Part shown: piece by piece, positions 45,595-58,810 of the stretch
Numbering within the stretch: the first letter of the stretch is position 1
Layout: each line of letters begins with the position of its first letter
Origin: Saccharopolyspora phatthalungensis
Lineage (GTDB): Bacteria; Actinomycetota; Actinomycetes; Mycobacteriales; Pseudonocardiaceae
Direction of reading: 5' to 3'
NCBI RefSeq assembly: GCF_014203395.1
Contig: NZ_JACHIW010000001.1
Span: 5,811,501 to 5,875,500, forward strand
DNA: 64,000 nucleotides
The notes under the pieces: generated by a model
What the model saw: only the letters and a program-made list of their open reading frames with translations
Databases searched by the model: none
What the model was told of the DNA's origin: nothing
Translations under genes and position numbers: made by a program

Positions 45595-45803
45595 GAGGCG
45601 ATCCGGTTGAGCAGCCTGCCCACCGGCAGGAAATCCAGGCAGGTCGGCCGCGGCTTGCTCAGGTCGGTGCGCTCGACCGCCGAGGCGGTGCGTCTATGGC
45701 GGGTGTCGATGGACTCGCTTTCCGGTCGGCCTTGCGGTGGTATTCCGCCGACCGGGTGCCGCTGGTGTTCGGCCGGTTGACAATGATGTTGGGGTTGAAA
45801 CAT
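45591..45803 (-). CDS. Small hypothetical protein (70 aa), coupled to the Cys/His protein
   Basis: The ATG at 45803 has GGAGGT with 7-base spacing, the best ribosome-binding site in this stretch. The product begins MFQPQHHCQPAEHQRHP and ends CLDFLPVGRLLNRIAS; it is basic, with two cysteines and many histidines in the first 20 residues. The stop overlaps the next start by GTGA. No known motif. The pair fills most of a 600-base region between egtD and the TauE/SafE gene that otherwise shows nothing. Confidence 0.45.
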   Translation of the reverse strand: MFQPQHHCQPAEHQRHPVGGIPPQGRPESESIDTRHRRTASAVERTDLSKPRPTCLDFLPVGRLLNRIAS

Positions 45804-45873
45804 TTTCCCCACCTCCGCGGAGGAGACGCACGCGCGCGGCGCGTGTGACGTGTGGTGGTCAAGCGTGACCCGT

Positions 45874-46674
45874 TCAGCTCAACGCCCCTGCGACAGGTGT
45901 CACTTCGTCACCCGAAGGGCGCCAACCGCCGGTGCGGGTGTGTACGGTCCGGCGTCCGATCAGGGCTCGGCTGATGAGGAACAGCGCGCTGCCACCGGCC
46001 AGGGCCAGCACACAAGGCCGCATCCAGCCCGCATCCAGGAAACGCCGCAGCGGTGTGGACAGCGCGAAGCCGACGCCCATGAACGGCAGCAGGACCAGGC
46101 TGCCGTAGACCTGGGGCAACCCGATCTGCCCGCTGACGCCCAACGCGACCAGCGACAGGATGCACCCGAAGGTCACGTAGGCGGCAAGCGTCGCGCGGAT
46201 CCGCGGCCCGTCCTCGTGCTGGTAGAGCAACGCGACCGGCGGCGCCCCGATGGACGAAGCGGTGCCCAGCACCCCGCCGACGAACCCCGCGAACACCAGC
46301 GCCGGGCCGGTGGGCTGCGGCCGCCAGGACACCATCGAGGCGGCCAGGCACAACAGCACGAATCCGCCCACTGCCAGGGAAAATCCGCGGGCGGGCAGCA
46401 TCGCCACGGCCAGCGCCCCAAGCACGGTGCCGGGGGCGCGCCCGGCGATCGCGTACCCGGTGCCGCGCCAGTCGATGTCGTCGAACTCGCGGCGCATCGC
46501 CAGCACCGACAGGATCAACGAAGCGACCAGCAGCGGGACCGGAACCAGTTCGGGTTCGATGATGGCCAGCAGCGGCGCGGCGAGCAGGTTCATTCCCAGG
46601 CCCGCGCTGCCCTGTACGACCGCGCCGACGAACACCACCAAGCCGGCGATGACCAGCACGAGAACCGGTGACAC
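45874..46674 (-). CDS. TauE/SafE-family (sulfite exporter-like) permease
   Basis: A 266-residue membrane protein of about eight segments. The two-fold repeat of the TauE/SafE family is visible: GAVVQGSAGLGMNLLAAPLLA in the first half and GFVGGVLGTASSIGAPPVALLYQ in the second. The family moves small sulphur-containing or carboxylate anions such as sulfite, sulfoacetate or 3-sulfolactate. The GTG at 46674 with GGAAAGG 6 bases upstream is preferred to a 43-residue N-terminal extension without membrane character. No sulphonate genes are nearby; substrate unknown. Confidence 0.85.
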   Translation of the reverse strand: MSPVLVLVIAGLVVFVGAVVQGSAGLGMNLLAAPLLAIIEPELVPVPLLVASLILSVLAMRREFDDIDWRGTGYAIAGRAPGTVLGALAVAMLPARGFSLAVGGFVLLCLAASMVSWRPQPTGPALVFAGFVGGVLGTASSIGAPPVALLYQHEDGPRIRATLAAYVTFGCILSLVALGVSGQIGLPQVYGSLVLLPFMGVGFALSTPLRRFLDAGWMRPCVLALAGGSALFLISRALIGRRTVHTRTGGWRPSGDEVTPVAGALS

Positions 46675-47159
46675 CAGCGCCCTTTCCGTTGCGCCCAGCG
46701 AGTGGTTGCGCGGGAAACCAGTTCTGCGCAATGGCCACTCAAGGCCAGCCGCGCACCGACAGCCACTGGGGGGAGGTGCCGTCAGCACGCGGCCAGCGGC
46801 CATAGGCTACACCCGCCCCCGGGGCGCTTTTCTCGGGTGGCCGTGCGGTTACCGCCGGTGCCGGAACCGGGCATGCTGCGAAGCGCTACGGCGCTCGAAT
46901 GCAGGCGCGGTTCCTGACCAGGTGCGCGGTCCAGCCCTGGAGAACTTGGTGCCGCAACTGGGGAATCGACCGGCTTGCGAGAGCCGGAGGTCCAGAGTCG
47001 TGAATCCGGAACGCCACAGCGGCGGCAACACCGTAGTAGCGCCGCACCCGCCACGGTAGTTTCCGATTTCGCCTAAATGTGGGCGATTCCGGCACCCGAG
47101 GCGGGCTTCGGCCCACCATTCCCCCCCGGAGCTATCAATCTGGGCTATCAATCCGGATT
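46675..47159. other. Intergenic region without recognisable gene
   Basis: 485 bases between the TauE/SafE gene start and the pucR stop. No frame shows convincing coding signs. A 10-base direct repeat GCTATCAATC occurs twice with 13-base spacing (47131-47140, 47144-47153) right after pucR. The promoter of the permease must lie in its left part. Confidence 0.5.
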
Positions 47160-48782
47160 TCACGTTCGGCTGTGCAGGTCCCAAGCGAGCAGCGCGACAT
47201 GCAGGGAAACCAGTGATTCCGGTGTGTCCAGCGATACGCCGAGCAGTTGCTCGATGCGCGCCAGCTGGGCGTAGTAAGCGGTGCGGGACAGGTGCGCCGC
47301 TGCAGCTGCGGCGGACTTGTTCCCACCGTGCTGGCAAAGCGACCGCAACGCATCCAGCAGCCGTTCATTGGCCATGATCGGCCCCAGCTCGCGCTCCGCG
47401 AACGCGGTCAGGCGCTCATCGCCGCGCAACAGGTGCAGCAGTCCGCGCAGTCGCACATCGTCCAGGCGGTGAAACTCGCGGGTGCCGTCGTCGATATGCA
47501 GCGCCGCTTCGGCCACCTGCGCGGCCTCGGTGAGCGTCCGGCGAGCTCCGGAGATCGAGCCGACTGTGCTGCCGACCGCGATCACCAGCGCCAGCGAATG
47601 AGTCCCGGCCGAGCGGCGCAGATCGGCGGCCAAGCGGGTCAGCACGGCGTCGGTATCGGGCGGTTGCAGCACCACCAAGGCTTGGACCGTCAGGTCGTCG
47701 ACCACGCCGACCAGCACCGGCAGCTTCGCCTTGCGCGCGGCGAGCGCGGTCGCCTCGGCGAGATCTCGGAGCACCTGCTGGGTTTCCATGGCCGGGGCAA
47801 CCGTCGTCGTGGTGTGCGGGCGGACGGCGATGCCCACCAGCGGCCCTTCGAGCGGCACGCCGACGCCCGCGGCCCGCGCCGCTAGATCCGCGGTGTCGGC
47901 ATTGCCCGCGAGCAGCTCGGTGATCAGCGTGCGGTGGGTTTGGCGCTCCAGGCTCTCCCGGTCGCGGGTCACCAGCCGGTTCACCGCCAGCGCCGACGCC
48001 GCCCGCTCGACGACCACGACGTGCCGGTGCGGCGGCTCCGGACCGAGCATCACCAGCCGCCCCCAGTCGTCGCCGCGCGCCCCGACCACCGTGGTCAGCC
48101 ACTGCTGGCCCGGGTCGTAGGAGGTGCGGCCGGACTGCACCACCGAACGGGAGCGCTCGGACCACTCCGACAGCAGCGCGACCGGATCTTGGCCTGCGGA
48201 GTCGTAGGCCAGCACCTGGTGCGCGAGGGTCTCCAGCACGACCGGGCGACCGACGATCCGAGCCGCCTCGCGCAGGACTGTGGCAGGTTCGGCGCCGGAG
48301 ATGGTCAACGCGGTGAAGGTCTCGTGGATGGCGTGCGTCGCACGCAGTTCGGCCAGCTGGGCATCGCGGATCCGGGCGATCACCGCCTCGGTGACGGTGA
48401 CGAACTTGGTTTCTTCCGACAGCGTCACCAGCGGAAGATCGTGCCGGTGCGCCGCGTCCACCAGCGCCGTCGGCACCCGGTCGCGCCACCTGCGCACCAG
48501 CTCGACGACCAGCCCGCTCGCCCCGGCCTCGGCGAGTTCGCCGACGTAGCGCACCAGCTTCGCGGGCTCCTCGGGGAGCGCGATGCCGGTGGTCAGCACC
48601 AGCTCGCCGCCGCTGAGCAGCGGCGCGATCTCGGCGATCTCGGCGACGTGCACCCAGCGCACCCGCCCGTCCAGGCCGGACGCCCCGGCGACCACCCGCG
48701 GTTTGCCGCGCCGCAGCACCGGCAGGTCGAGCACTTCGGACACGGTCGGCAGCGCCAGCACATCCGGCGAGATCGGCTTCAT
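47160..48782 (-). CDS. PucR-family transcriptional regulator
   Basis: A 540-residue regulator with an N-terminal PucR-like sensor domain (LALPTVSEVLDLPVLRRGKPRVVAGASGLDGRVRWVHVAEI), a central GGDEF-like region, and a C-terminal PucR helix-turn-helix (LSRTAYYAQLARIEQLLGV). PucR proteins control purine, pyrimidine, amino acid or proline use. The ATG at 48782 follows GGGGAGGG. It diverges from the aminotransferase-mmsA operon over 125 bases, the standard arrangement for its control of that operon. Confidence 0.9.
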   Translation of the reverse strand: MKPISPDVLALPTVSEVLDLPVLRRGKPRVVAGASGLDGRVRWVHVAEIAEIAPLLSGGELVLTTGIALPEEPAKLVRYVGELAEAGASGLVVELVRRWRDRVPTALVDAAHRHDLPLVTLSEETKFVTVTEAVIARIRDAQLAELRATHAIHETFTALTISGAEPATVLREAARIVGRPVVLETLAHQVLAYDSAGQDPVALLSEWSERSRSVVQSGRTSYDPGQQWLTTVVGARGDDWGRLVMLGPEPPHRHVVVVERAASALAVNRLVTRDRESLERQTHRTLITELLAGNADTADLAARAAGVGVPLEGPLVGIAVRPHTTTTVAPAMETQQVLRDLAEATALAARKAKLPVLVGVVDDLTVQALVVLQPPDTDAVLTRLAADLRRSAGTHSLALVIAVGSTVGSISGARRTLTEAAQVAEAALHIDDGTREFHRLDDVRLRGLLHLLRGDERLTAFAERELGPIMANERLLDALRSLCQHGGNKSAAAAAAHLSRTAYYAQLARIEQLLGVSLDTPESLVSLHVALLAWDLHSRT

Positions 48783-48907
48783 CGAACCCTCCCCGGTGCA
48801 CACACTGTAATGCTTACCGGGACATATCGATACAGGTTGTCCCTGGCAGCGGCAACCCGGGCCGAGCAGACTGGCCGGAGCAGGACATCAGCCAAGAGAG
48901 GGAACTG

Positions 48908-50209
48908 ATGACGGAATCCTTGTTGGCCCGGCACCGCGCCGCCATGCCGAACTGGCTGGCGCTCTACTACGAGGAGCCCATCGAGATCGTCGGAGGCAAG
49001 GGACGGCACGTCACCGATGCGGCGGGCAACACCTACCTGGACTTCTTCGCCGGGATCCTGACCAACGCCATCGGCTACGACGTCGCCGAGATCAGCGACG
49101 CGATCCGCCGCCAGGTCGACACCGGCATCCTGCACACCTCCACGCTGTACCTGATCCGGCAGCAGGTGGAGCTGGCCGAGCAGATCGGCGAGCTGTCCGG
49201 GCTGGACAACCCCAAGGTCTTCTTCACCGGCTCGGGCACCGAGGCCAACGAGACCGCGTTGCTGCTGGCCACCCAATACCGGCGCAGCAACCAGGTCCTC
49301 GCGCTACGCAACTCCTACCACGGGCGGGCCTTCGGCACCCTCGGCGTGACCGGCAACCGCGGCTGGGCGGCGAGCTCGCTGTCCCCGCTGAAGGTGAGCT
49401 ATGTGCACGGCGGCTACCGCTACCGCAGCCCGTTCCGGGACTATTCCGACGCCGACTACATCGCCGCGTGCGTCGACGACCTGCGTGAGGTCATCGAGAC
49501 CACCACCGCCGGCGACGTCGCCTGCATGATCGCCGAGCCGATCCAGGGCGTCGGCGGCTTCGCCACCCCGCCCGACGGGCTGTTCGGCGCCTTCGCCGAG
49601 GTCCTGGCCGAGTACGGGATCCTGCTGATCTCCGACGAGGTGCAGACCGGCTGGGGACGCACCGGCGAGCACTTCTGGGGCATCCAGGCGCACGGCGTGA
49701 CCCCGGCGGCAATGACCTTCGCGAAGGGGCTGGGCAACGGCCTGGCCATCGGCGGCGTGGTCGCGGAGGCCGAGCTGATGGACTGCCTGACCGCGAACTC
49801 GATCTCGACTTTCGGCGGCAACCCGATCTCCACCGGCGGCGCCAAGGCCGCGCTGGACTACCTGCTCGACCACGACCTGCAGGACAACGCCGCCAAGCTC
49901 GGGTCCCGGCTGCTGGACGGGCTTCGGCGGCACGCCGGGCAGTGCCCGCTGATCGGCGACGTGCGCGGCAAGGGCCTGATGATCGGCGTCGAGCTGGTCG
50001 AACCCGGTTCCCGGCGGCCGGCGGCTGCGTCGGCCGCGAGGGTGATGGAACTGGCCAAGCAGCGCGGACTGTTGGTGGGCAAGGGCGGGCTGCACGGGAA
50101 CGTCCTGCGCCTGGCGCCGCCGATGACGCTGACGGAGGAAGAAGCGGCGCAGGCGCTGCGGATCCTCACCGAAACCATCTCGCTGGCCGGGCAGGAGATC
50201 CACGCATGA
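48908..50209 (+). CDS. Class III aminotransferase (beta-alanine/4-aminobutyrate type)
   Basis: A 433-residue PLP enzyme. The PLP lysine is Lys273 in MTFAKGLGNG, with the preceding ISDEVQTGWGRTGEHFWG, and VFFTGSGTEANETALLLA binds the phosphate. It resembles AGXT2/omega-amino acid transaminases. With a methylmalonate/malonate semialdehyde dehydrogenase immediately after (ATGA overlap) and a PucR regulator opposite, the likely reaction is beta-alanine or 3-aminoisobutyrate with pyruvate to the semialdehyde, the end of reductive pyrimidine catabolism. GABA is the alternative substrate. ATG at 48908 with AGAGGGAA upstream. Confidence 0.88.
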   Translation: MTESLLARHRAAMPNWLALYYEEPIEIVGGKGRHVTDAAGNTYLDFFAGILTNAIGYDVAEISDAIRRQVDTGILHTSTLYLIRQQVELAEQIGELSGLDNPKVFFTGSGTEANETALLLATQYRRSNQVLALRNSYHGRAFGTLGVTGNRGWAASSLSPLKVSYVHGGYRYRSPFRDYSDADYIAACVDDLREVIETTTAGDVACMIAEPIQGVGGFATPPDGLFGAFAEVLAEYGILLISDEVQTGWGRTGEHFWGIQAHGVTPAAMTFAKGLGNGLAIGGVVAEAELMDCLTANSISTFGGNPISTGGAKAALDYLLDHDLQDNAAKLGSRLLDGLRRHAGQCPLIGDVRGKGLMIGVELVEPGSRRPAAASAARVMELAKQRGLLVGKGGLHGNVLRLAPPMTLTEEEAAQALRILTETISLAGQEIHA

Positions 50210-51699
50210 CAGACATGATCAGGCACTGGATCGCGGGCAGGTTCGACGACGCGCCCCCGCAGCGCACCGGAAAGGTCTTCGACCCCGCCACCGGGCAGGT
50301 GACCAAGCGGGTCGCCTTCGCCGCGGAGTCCGATGTGGACGCCGCGGTGGCGCGGGCCGCCGAAGCGCTCAAGACCTGGCGGCGTACCTCGCTGGCGAAG
50401 CGGTCCACCCTGCTGTTCGCCTTCCGCGAGTTGCTCAACCAGCGCAAGGGCGAGCTCGCCGAGATCATCACCGCTGAGCACGGCAAGGTCGTCTCCGATG
50501 CCGCCGGCGAGGTGCAGCGCGGCCTGGAGAACGTCGAATACGCCTGCGGCATCCCGAACCTGCTCAAGGGCGGCTTCTCGGAGAACGCCTCGACCAGCGT
50601 CGACGTGCACTCGGTACGTCAGCCAGTCGGCGTGGTCGGGGTCATCTCGCCGTTCAACTTCCCGGCCATGGTGCCGCTTTGGTTCGTGCCGAACGCCATC
50701 GCCTGCGGCAACACCGTGGTGCTTAAGCCAAGTGAGAAGGACCCGTCGGCGGCGAATTTCATCGCGCAGCTCTGGCACGAGGCCGGGCTGCCAGAGGGTG
50801 TGCTCAACGTCGTGCACGGCGACAAGGTCGCGGTCGATGCGCTGCTGGCGCACCCGACGGTCAAGGCGGTGTCGTTCGTCGGCTCTACGCCGGTGGCGCG
50901 CTACGTCTACGAGACCGGCACGGGTAATGGCAAGCGGGTGCAGGCGCTCGGCGGCGCGAAGAACCACATGGTGGTGCTCCCGGACGCCGACCTCGACCTG
51001 GCCGCCGACGCCGCGGTGTCCGCCGGGTTCGGCTCGGCGGGGGAGCGCTGCATGGCGATCTCCGCGGTCGTCGCCGTCGATCCGGTGGGCGACGAGCTGG
51101 TAGCCAAGATCGCCGAGCGGATGGCGAAGCTCAACATCGGCGACGGCCGCCGCGACTGCGACATGGGCCCGCTGGTCACCGCCGCGCACCGGGATCGCGT
51201 GACGTCCTATGTGGACGCCGGGGTAGCGGCGGGCGCCAAGCTGGTGGTCGATGGGCGCGGGGTGCGGGCCGACGGCGGGGCCGACGGCTTCTGGCTCGGG
51301 CCGACGCTGTTCGACCACGTGGGCACCGACATGTCGATCTACACCGACGAGATCTTCGGTCCGGTGTTGTCGGTGTTGCGAGTGCCCAGCTACGACGCCG
51401 CGATCGAAATGCTCAACAACAACCCTTACGGCAACGGCACGGCCATCTTCACCGAGAACGGTGGCGCCGCGCGGCAGTATTGCGAAGAGGTCGAGGTCGG
51501 CATGGTCGGCTTGAACGTGCCGATCCCGGTACCGGTGTCGTACTACTCCTTTGGCGGCTGGAAGGATTCGCTGTTCGGCGACGCGCATGCCTACGGCCCG
51601 GACGGCCTCCAGTTCTATACCCGCACCAAGGTCGTCACCACGCGTTGGCCGGATCCCTCGCACGGCGGCGTGAATCTCGGATTCCCGCAGAACAACTGA
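50206..51699 (+). CDS. mmsA: Methylmalonate/malonate semialdehyde dehydrogenase (acylating)
   Basis: A 497-residue CoA-acylating aldehyde dehydrogenase. The catalytic cysteine is Cys282 in GSAGERCMAIS, and the N-terminal oxyanion/NAD region reads VISPFNFPAMVPLWFVPNAI, which is characteristic of MmsA (PFNFP and a missing general-base Glu). It converts malonate or methylmalonate semialdehyde to acetyl-CoA or propionyl-CoA with CO2 release. The ATG overlaps the aminotransferase stop. Terminator hairpin at 51709-51742. Confidence 0.93.
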   Translation: MTDMIRHWIAGRFDDAPPQRTGKVFDPATGQVTKRVAFAAESDVDAAVARAAEALKTWRRTSLAKRSTLLFAFRELLNQRKGELAEIITAEHGKVVSDAAGEVQRGLENVEYACGIPNLLKGGFSENASTSVDVHSVRQPVGVVGVISPFNFPAMVPLWFVPNAIACGNTVVLKPSEKDPSAANFIAQLWHEAGLPEGVLNVVHGDKVAVDALLAHPTVKAVSFVGSTPVARYVYETGTGNGKRVQALGGAKNHMVVLPDADLDLAADAAVSAGFGSAGERCMAISAVVAVDPVGDELVAKIAERMAKLNIGDGRRDCDMGPLVTAAHRDRVTSYVDAGVAAGAKLVVDGRGVRADGGADGFWLGPTLFDHVGTDMSIYTDEIFGPVLSVLRVPSYDAAIEMLNNNPYGNGTAIFTENGGAARQYCEEVEVGMVGLNVPIPVPVSYYSFGGWKDSLFGDAHAYGPDGLQFYTRTKVVTTRWPDPSHGGVNLGFPQNN

Positions 51700-51708
51700 C
51701 GCCGGAGC

Positions 51709-51742
51709 GTGGTGCCGACGCCGATGCGGGAGTCGGCACCAC
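51709..51742. terminator. Terminator hairpin after mmsA
   Basis: Arms GTGGTGCCGAC (51709-51719) and GTCGGCACCAC (51732-51742), perfect 11-base complements, 10 bases after the mmsA stop. Confidence 0.75.
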
Positions 51743-51842
51743 CTGGCATCTCGAACACCGCGAACCAGGCGGCCTTGATCCGGACGGCGAGACGCTGCCG
51801 CGAATTGGCCGGGTTCGGCGTCGGGGACCCGGGCTCATCTCC

Positions 51843-51848
51843 TACGCT
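51843..51848 (+). promoter_or_regulatory. -10 hexamer TACGCT of a probable leaderless transcript
   Basis: TACGCT is followed by 7 bases and then the PrsW ATG at 51856, so transcription would begin at or next to the start codon. No ribosome-binding site exists there. Confidence 0.45.
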
Positions 51849-51855
51849 CGCGGGC

Positions 51856-53166
51856 ATGCCCGCACTCAGTCCTCGGTCCGTCCTGGAAGGCCGAAGCTCC
51901 AACCGCGCGCCGATACCGTTGATCATCGGCCTGGCGGTCTCCGGTTTCTGCCTGCTGCTGGCGCTGACTTTCTACCTGTGGCAGGGCGGCCCGGTGAACG
52001 TCGTGATCGGCACCGGGCTCGCGCTGCCGACCGCGGTGGTGCTCATCTCGCTGATCCTTTTGATCGACCGGCTGGAACCGGAGCCGCAGCTCAACCTGTG
52101 GCTGGCCCTGGGCTGGGGTGCCGGGGTGGCCATCATCGGGGCGCTGATCGTGAACACCGGCAGCGAGATCCTGATGGCACCGGTGCTGGGCGCCGAGACC
52201 GCCGCAGCGATCACGGTGTCGATCGTGGCGCCGGTGGTCGAGGAGAGCTTCAAGGGCGCGCTGCTGCTTTACCTGCTGTGGGTGCGGCGGCACGAGATCG
52301 ATGGGCCGACGGACGGGATCGTCTACGCCGGGATGTGCGGGCTGGGGTTCGCGCTGGTCGAAAACGTCCTCTACTACATGCAGGGCCTGGGCGCGGAGAC
52401 CGGCGACATCTGGGTGACGGTACTGATCCGCGGCGTGATCGCGCCGCTCGGGCATCCGCTGTACACCGCGATGACCGGGCTCGGCGTCGCCTACGCCGCG
52501 ACGCACCGCGGCGTAGGCCGGTTCTTCGCCGTGGTCGGCGGTTGGTGCGGCGCAGTGTTCCTGCACGCGCTGTGGAACGGCAGCCTGACACTGGCCGGTT
52601 TCCCGGGCATGGTGGCGGCCTACCTGCTGCAGTTCTTGGTGCTTATCGCGGTGATCGTGGTGCTGGTGCTGGACCGCAAGCGGCTGGTGCATCTGATCCG
52701 CAGGTATCTGCCGGCCTACATCCCGAGCGGTTTGGTACAGCCCAATGACGTGCAGATGCTCGGCAGCATGGCCGGTCGGCGACAGGCCAGGCATTGGGCG
52801 CGCGCGCAGGCGGGCACGACCGGCGCGCGGGCGATGGGCGACTACCAGTTGGCGGCCACCGAACTCGCGCTCTTGCACGCCCAGGCGGAGAAGAACACGA
52901 TCGCGCCGGAGGCGTTCTTCGCCCGGCGGGAGGCCATCCTGGGTTTGATGCGGAGCGCGCGGGACGCGTTCTTCCGGCGGCTGCCGCAGGCGCCCGCGCC
53001 GCCGTGGGCGCGCCAGGAACGGTCGGGTTTCTTCGCCCCGCCCGCGCAACTGGCGGCGGCGCAATTGCCGACCTACCAGCCTGGCGGGCACCGTCCGCCG
53101 CCGGGGCGTCCGCCGCAGCCACCCTGGCCGAACGGCCCGCGGCCCGGCGGTTGGCCGCCTCGGTGA
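51856..53166 (+). CDS. PrsW-family intramembrane metalloprotease
   Basis: A 436-residue membrane protease with about eight membrane segments in its first 285 residues and a soluble Pro-rich C-terminus (PPPGRPPQPPWPNG). The CAAX/PrsW active-site motifs are present: Glu129-Glu130 in VVEESFKGALL, HPLYTAMTG in the middle and HALWNGS later. PrsW proteases in Bacillus cut anti-sigma factors. No sigma/anti-sigma pair is adjacent. The ATG at 51856 is preferred to a longer frame since the added residues are non-hydrophobic and a -10 hexamer sits right upstream. Confidence 0.88.
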   Translation: MPALSPRSVLEGRSSNRAPIPLIIGLAVSGFCLLLALTFYLWQGGPVNVVIGTGLALPTAVVLISLILLIDRLEPEPQLNLWLALGWGAGVAIIGALIVNTGSEILMAPVLGAETAAAITVSIVAPVVEESFKGALLLYLLWVRRHEIDGPTDGIVYAGMCGLGFALVENVLYYMQGLGAETGDIWVTVLIRGVIAPLGHPLYTAMTGLGVAYAATHRGVGRFFAVVGGWCGAVFLHALWNGSLTLAGFPGMVAAYLLQFLVLIAVIVVLVLDRKRLVHLIRRYLPAYIPSGLVQPNDVQMLGSMAGRRQARHWARAQAGTTGARAMGDYQLAATELALLHAQAEKNTIAPEAFFARREAILGLMRSARDAFFRRLPQAPAPPWARQERSGFFAPPAQLAAAQLPTYQPGGHRPPPGRPPQPPWPNGPRPGGWPPR

Positions 53167-53221
53167 AATACGAAGCGGTAAACACTGTGCCTGGGCCGCC
53201 GGATTGGGCTACAACGGGCTC

Positions 53222-53467
53222 ATGGCGGATAACCCGAACAACAACGCGTCTGCCCTGCAACCCGGGCAGGTCGAGTCCAGGGACAACGGGGAACGGTTCG
53301 GCCGCTCGGCCAGTGGGTGCCTGGTGCAGCTGCGCCGCCGGGTTTCCGAGCCGGGGTTCGTCGTCACCGTCGACGCCGAACGGCGGCCAGGAGTGCCGAC
53401 CGAGTTGATCACCCACGAGTGGGCGTCGGCCAACGCCGCATTCGACCGGTTCATGCGCGAATTCTGA
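53222..53467 (+). CDS. Small hypothetical protein (81 aa)
   Basis: The ATG at 53222 gives MADNPNNNASALQPGQVESRD, followed by a compact region CLVQLRRRVSEPGFVVTVDAERRP and HEWASANAAFDRFMREF. There is no Shine-Dalgarno sequence but TACAAC lies 6 bases upstream, so leaderless expression is possible. No family recognised. A paired palindromic repeat begins 10 bases after its stop. It is 55 bases downstream of the PrsW gene and could be co-transcribed. Confidence 0.55.
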   Translation: MADNPNNNASALQPGQVESRDNGERFGRSASGCLVQLRRRVSEPGFVVTVDAERRPGVPTELITHEWASANAAFDRFMREF

Positions 53468-53476
53468 CCCTTCGTC

Positions 53477-53521
53477 GTCGATTTCAATGGAGATCAACCC
53501 GCTGATTTCCATTGAATCGGC
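53477..53521. repeat. Palindromic repeat, inverted pair of the 16-base module (copy B)
   Basis: Modules at 53480-53495 and (inverted, one base shorter) 53504-53518, spacer 8 bases. Over 45 positions it is about 80 percent identical to the copy at 1041-1086. As there, it follows a gene end directly. Confidence 0.7.
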
Positions 53522-53600
53522 AACGGTCCCGGAGGCGTTTTGCCGGTGAGCTGCGCGGGTAGTGCGAGAGCACTTGCAGGGGCAGTCGAAAGGATCAGTC

Positions 53601-54020
53601 ATGACCACGGCGCGCGACATCATGCATGCAGGGGCGGAATGCATCGGTGAGGACGACAGCCTGTACAAGGCCGCGCAGATGATGCGCGACCTCGACGTGG
53701 GGTCGCTGCCGATCTGCGGCCGGGACGACCGGCTGCACGGCATCATCACCGACCGCGACATCGTTCTGCGCTGCTGCGCGGAAGGCCGCAGCCCCGCCGA
53801 GGTGAAGGCCGGCGAACTGGCACAGGGCATCCCGTACTGGGTGGACGCCCGTTCCGACGTCGGCCAGGTGCTGTCGATGATGGAGCAGCACCAGATCCGG
53901 CGGGTGCCCGTGATCGCCGACCACCGGCTGGTCGGCATGATCAGCGAGGCCGACCTGGCCCGGCACCTCAGCGACGACCAGTTGGCGCACTTCGTGGAGA
54001 GCGTTTGCGCGACGAAGTGA
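53601..54020 (+). CDS. CBS-domain protein
   Basis: A 139-residue protein made of two CBS domains in tandem (ARDIMHAGAECIGEDDSLYKAAQMMRDLDVGSLPI and QVLSMMEQHQIRRVPVI), like the stress- or hypoxia-regulated single-protein CBS pairs of mycobacteria (Hrp1 type). CBS pairs bind adenine nucleotides; targets are unknown. ATG at 53601 with AAGGA 8 bases upstream. It precedes the two-component operon but is separated from it by a strong hairpin at 54032-54063. Confidence 0.87.
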   Translation: MTTARDIMHAGAECIGEDDSLYKAAQMMRDLDVGSLPICGRDDRLHGIITDRDIVLRCCAEGRSPAEVKAGELAQGIPYWVDARSDVGQVLSMMEQHQIRRVPVIADHRLVGMISEADLARHLSDDQLAHFVESVCATK

Positions 54021-54031
54021 GGCCAGCGCCC

Positions 54032-54063
54032 GGCGTCCGGCGCCGAGCCGGGCGCCGGACGCC
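54032..54063. terminator. Terminator hairpin after the CBS gene
   Basis: Arms GGCGTCCGGCGCC (54032-54044) and GGCGCCGGACGCC (54051-54063), 13-base perfect stem, 6-base loop. Confidence 0.82.
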
Positions 54064-54164
54064 GCCCCTGTTCGGCGACTTCTGACCGGCGCTTCGAAGT
54101 AGGGCTATTTATCCTGGTCAGTGCCCGCCCTAGGAGTCCGGGTCGAAGGGGGCGAGGATTTCAG

Positions 54165-54821
54165 ATGACCACACGCGTGTTCGTGGTCGACGACCACGAT
54201 GTGATCCGGCGGGGAGTCGCCGCACTGGTGGCCGCCGAGGAGGACCTGGAGCTGGTCGGTGAGGCCGCCACGGTGGCCGAAGCGCTGGCCTGGGTGCCGA
54301 AGGCCCAACCGCGGGTGGCGGTCCTGGACGTGCGCCTGCCCGACGGCAACGGCGTCGAGCTCTGCCGTGAACTGCAGTCGCAGCTGCCGGAGCTGCACTG
54401 CCTGATGCTGACCTCCTTCGACGACCACGACGCCCTGATGGACGCGATAATGGCTGGCGCTGCCGGATTCGTACTCAAGGGTGTGGTCAGCGAGGAGCTG
54501 GTCACCGCGATCCGCACCGCCGGGGCCGGGCAGTCGCTACTGAGCCCGAAGAAGACCGAGGCGATGCTGTCCTGGCTGCGCAAGGAGCAGGAGCAAGCCG
54601 ACCCGCTGCGCGAACTGACCGTGCGGGAGCGGCAGGTGCTGGAACTGATCGGTGAGGGGCTCACCAACCGGGAGATCGCCAAGCGGATGTATCTCGCCGA
54701 GAAGACCATCAAGAACTACGTGTCCCAAATGCTGGCCAAGCTGGCGATGCGGCACCGCAGCGAGGCCGCCGTGCTGGCCACCGAGCTGCGGTTGGACCGT
54801 GATTCGCGCGGCAAGCGCTGA
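54165..54821 (+). CDS. NarL/DevR-like response regulator
   Basis: A 218-residue LuxR-type response regulator. The receiver holds the acidic pair Asp9-Asp10, phosphoacceptor Asp55 ([13 protein letters not shown]), the switch Thr/Ser region LMLTSFDD and Lys in VLKGV. The C-terminal helix-turn-helix is [40 protein letters not shown], closest in feel to DevR/DosR. ATG at 54165. The hybrid kinase follows after 18 bases and is presumably its partner, although that kinase ends in its own receiver, so a further phosphotransfer step might be involved. Confidence 0.9.
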   Translation: MTTRVFVVDDHDVIRRGVAALVAAEEDLELVGEAATVAEALAWVPKAQPRVAVLDVRLPDGNGVELCRELQSQLPELHCLMLTSFDDHDALMDAIMAGAAGFVLKGVVSEELVTAIRTAGAGQSLLSPKKTEAMLSWLRKEQEQADPLRELTVRERQVLELIGEGLTNREIAKRMYLAEKTIKNYVSQMLAKLAMRHRSEAAVLATELRLDRDSRGKR

Positions 54822-54839
54822 CCGGGTGCGGAGGCCGTC

Positions 54840-58805
<3,966 letters not shown>

Positions 58806-58810
58806 GGCTT

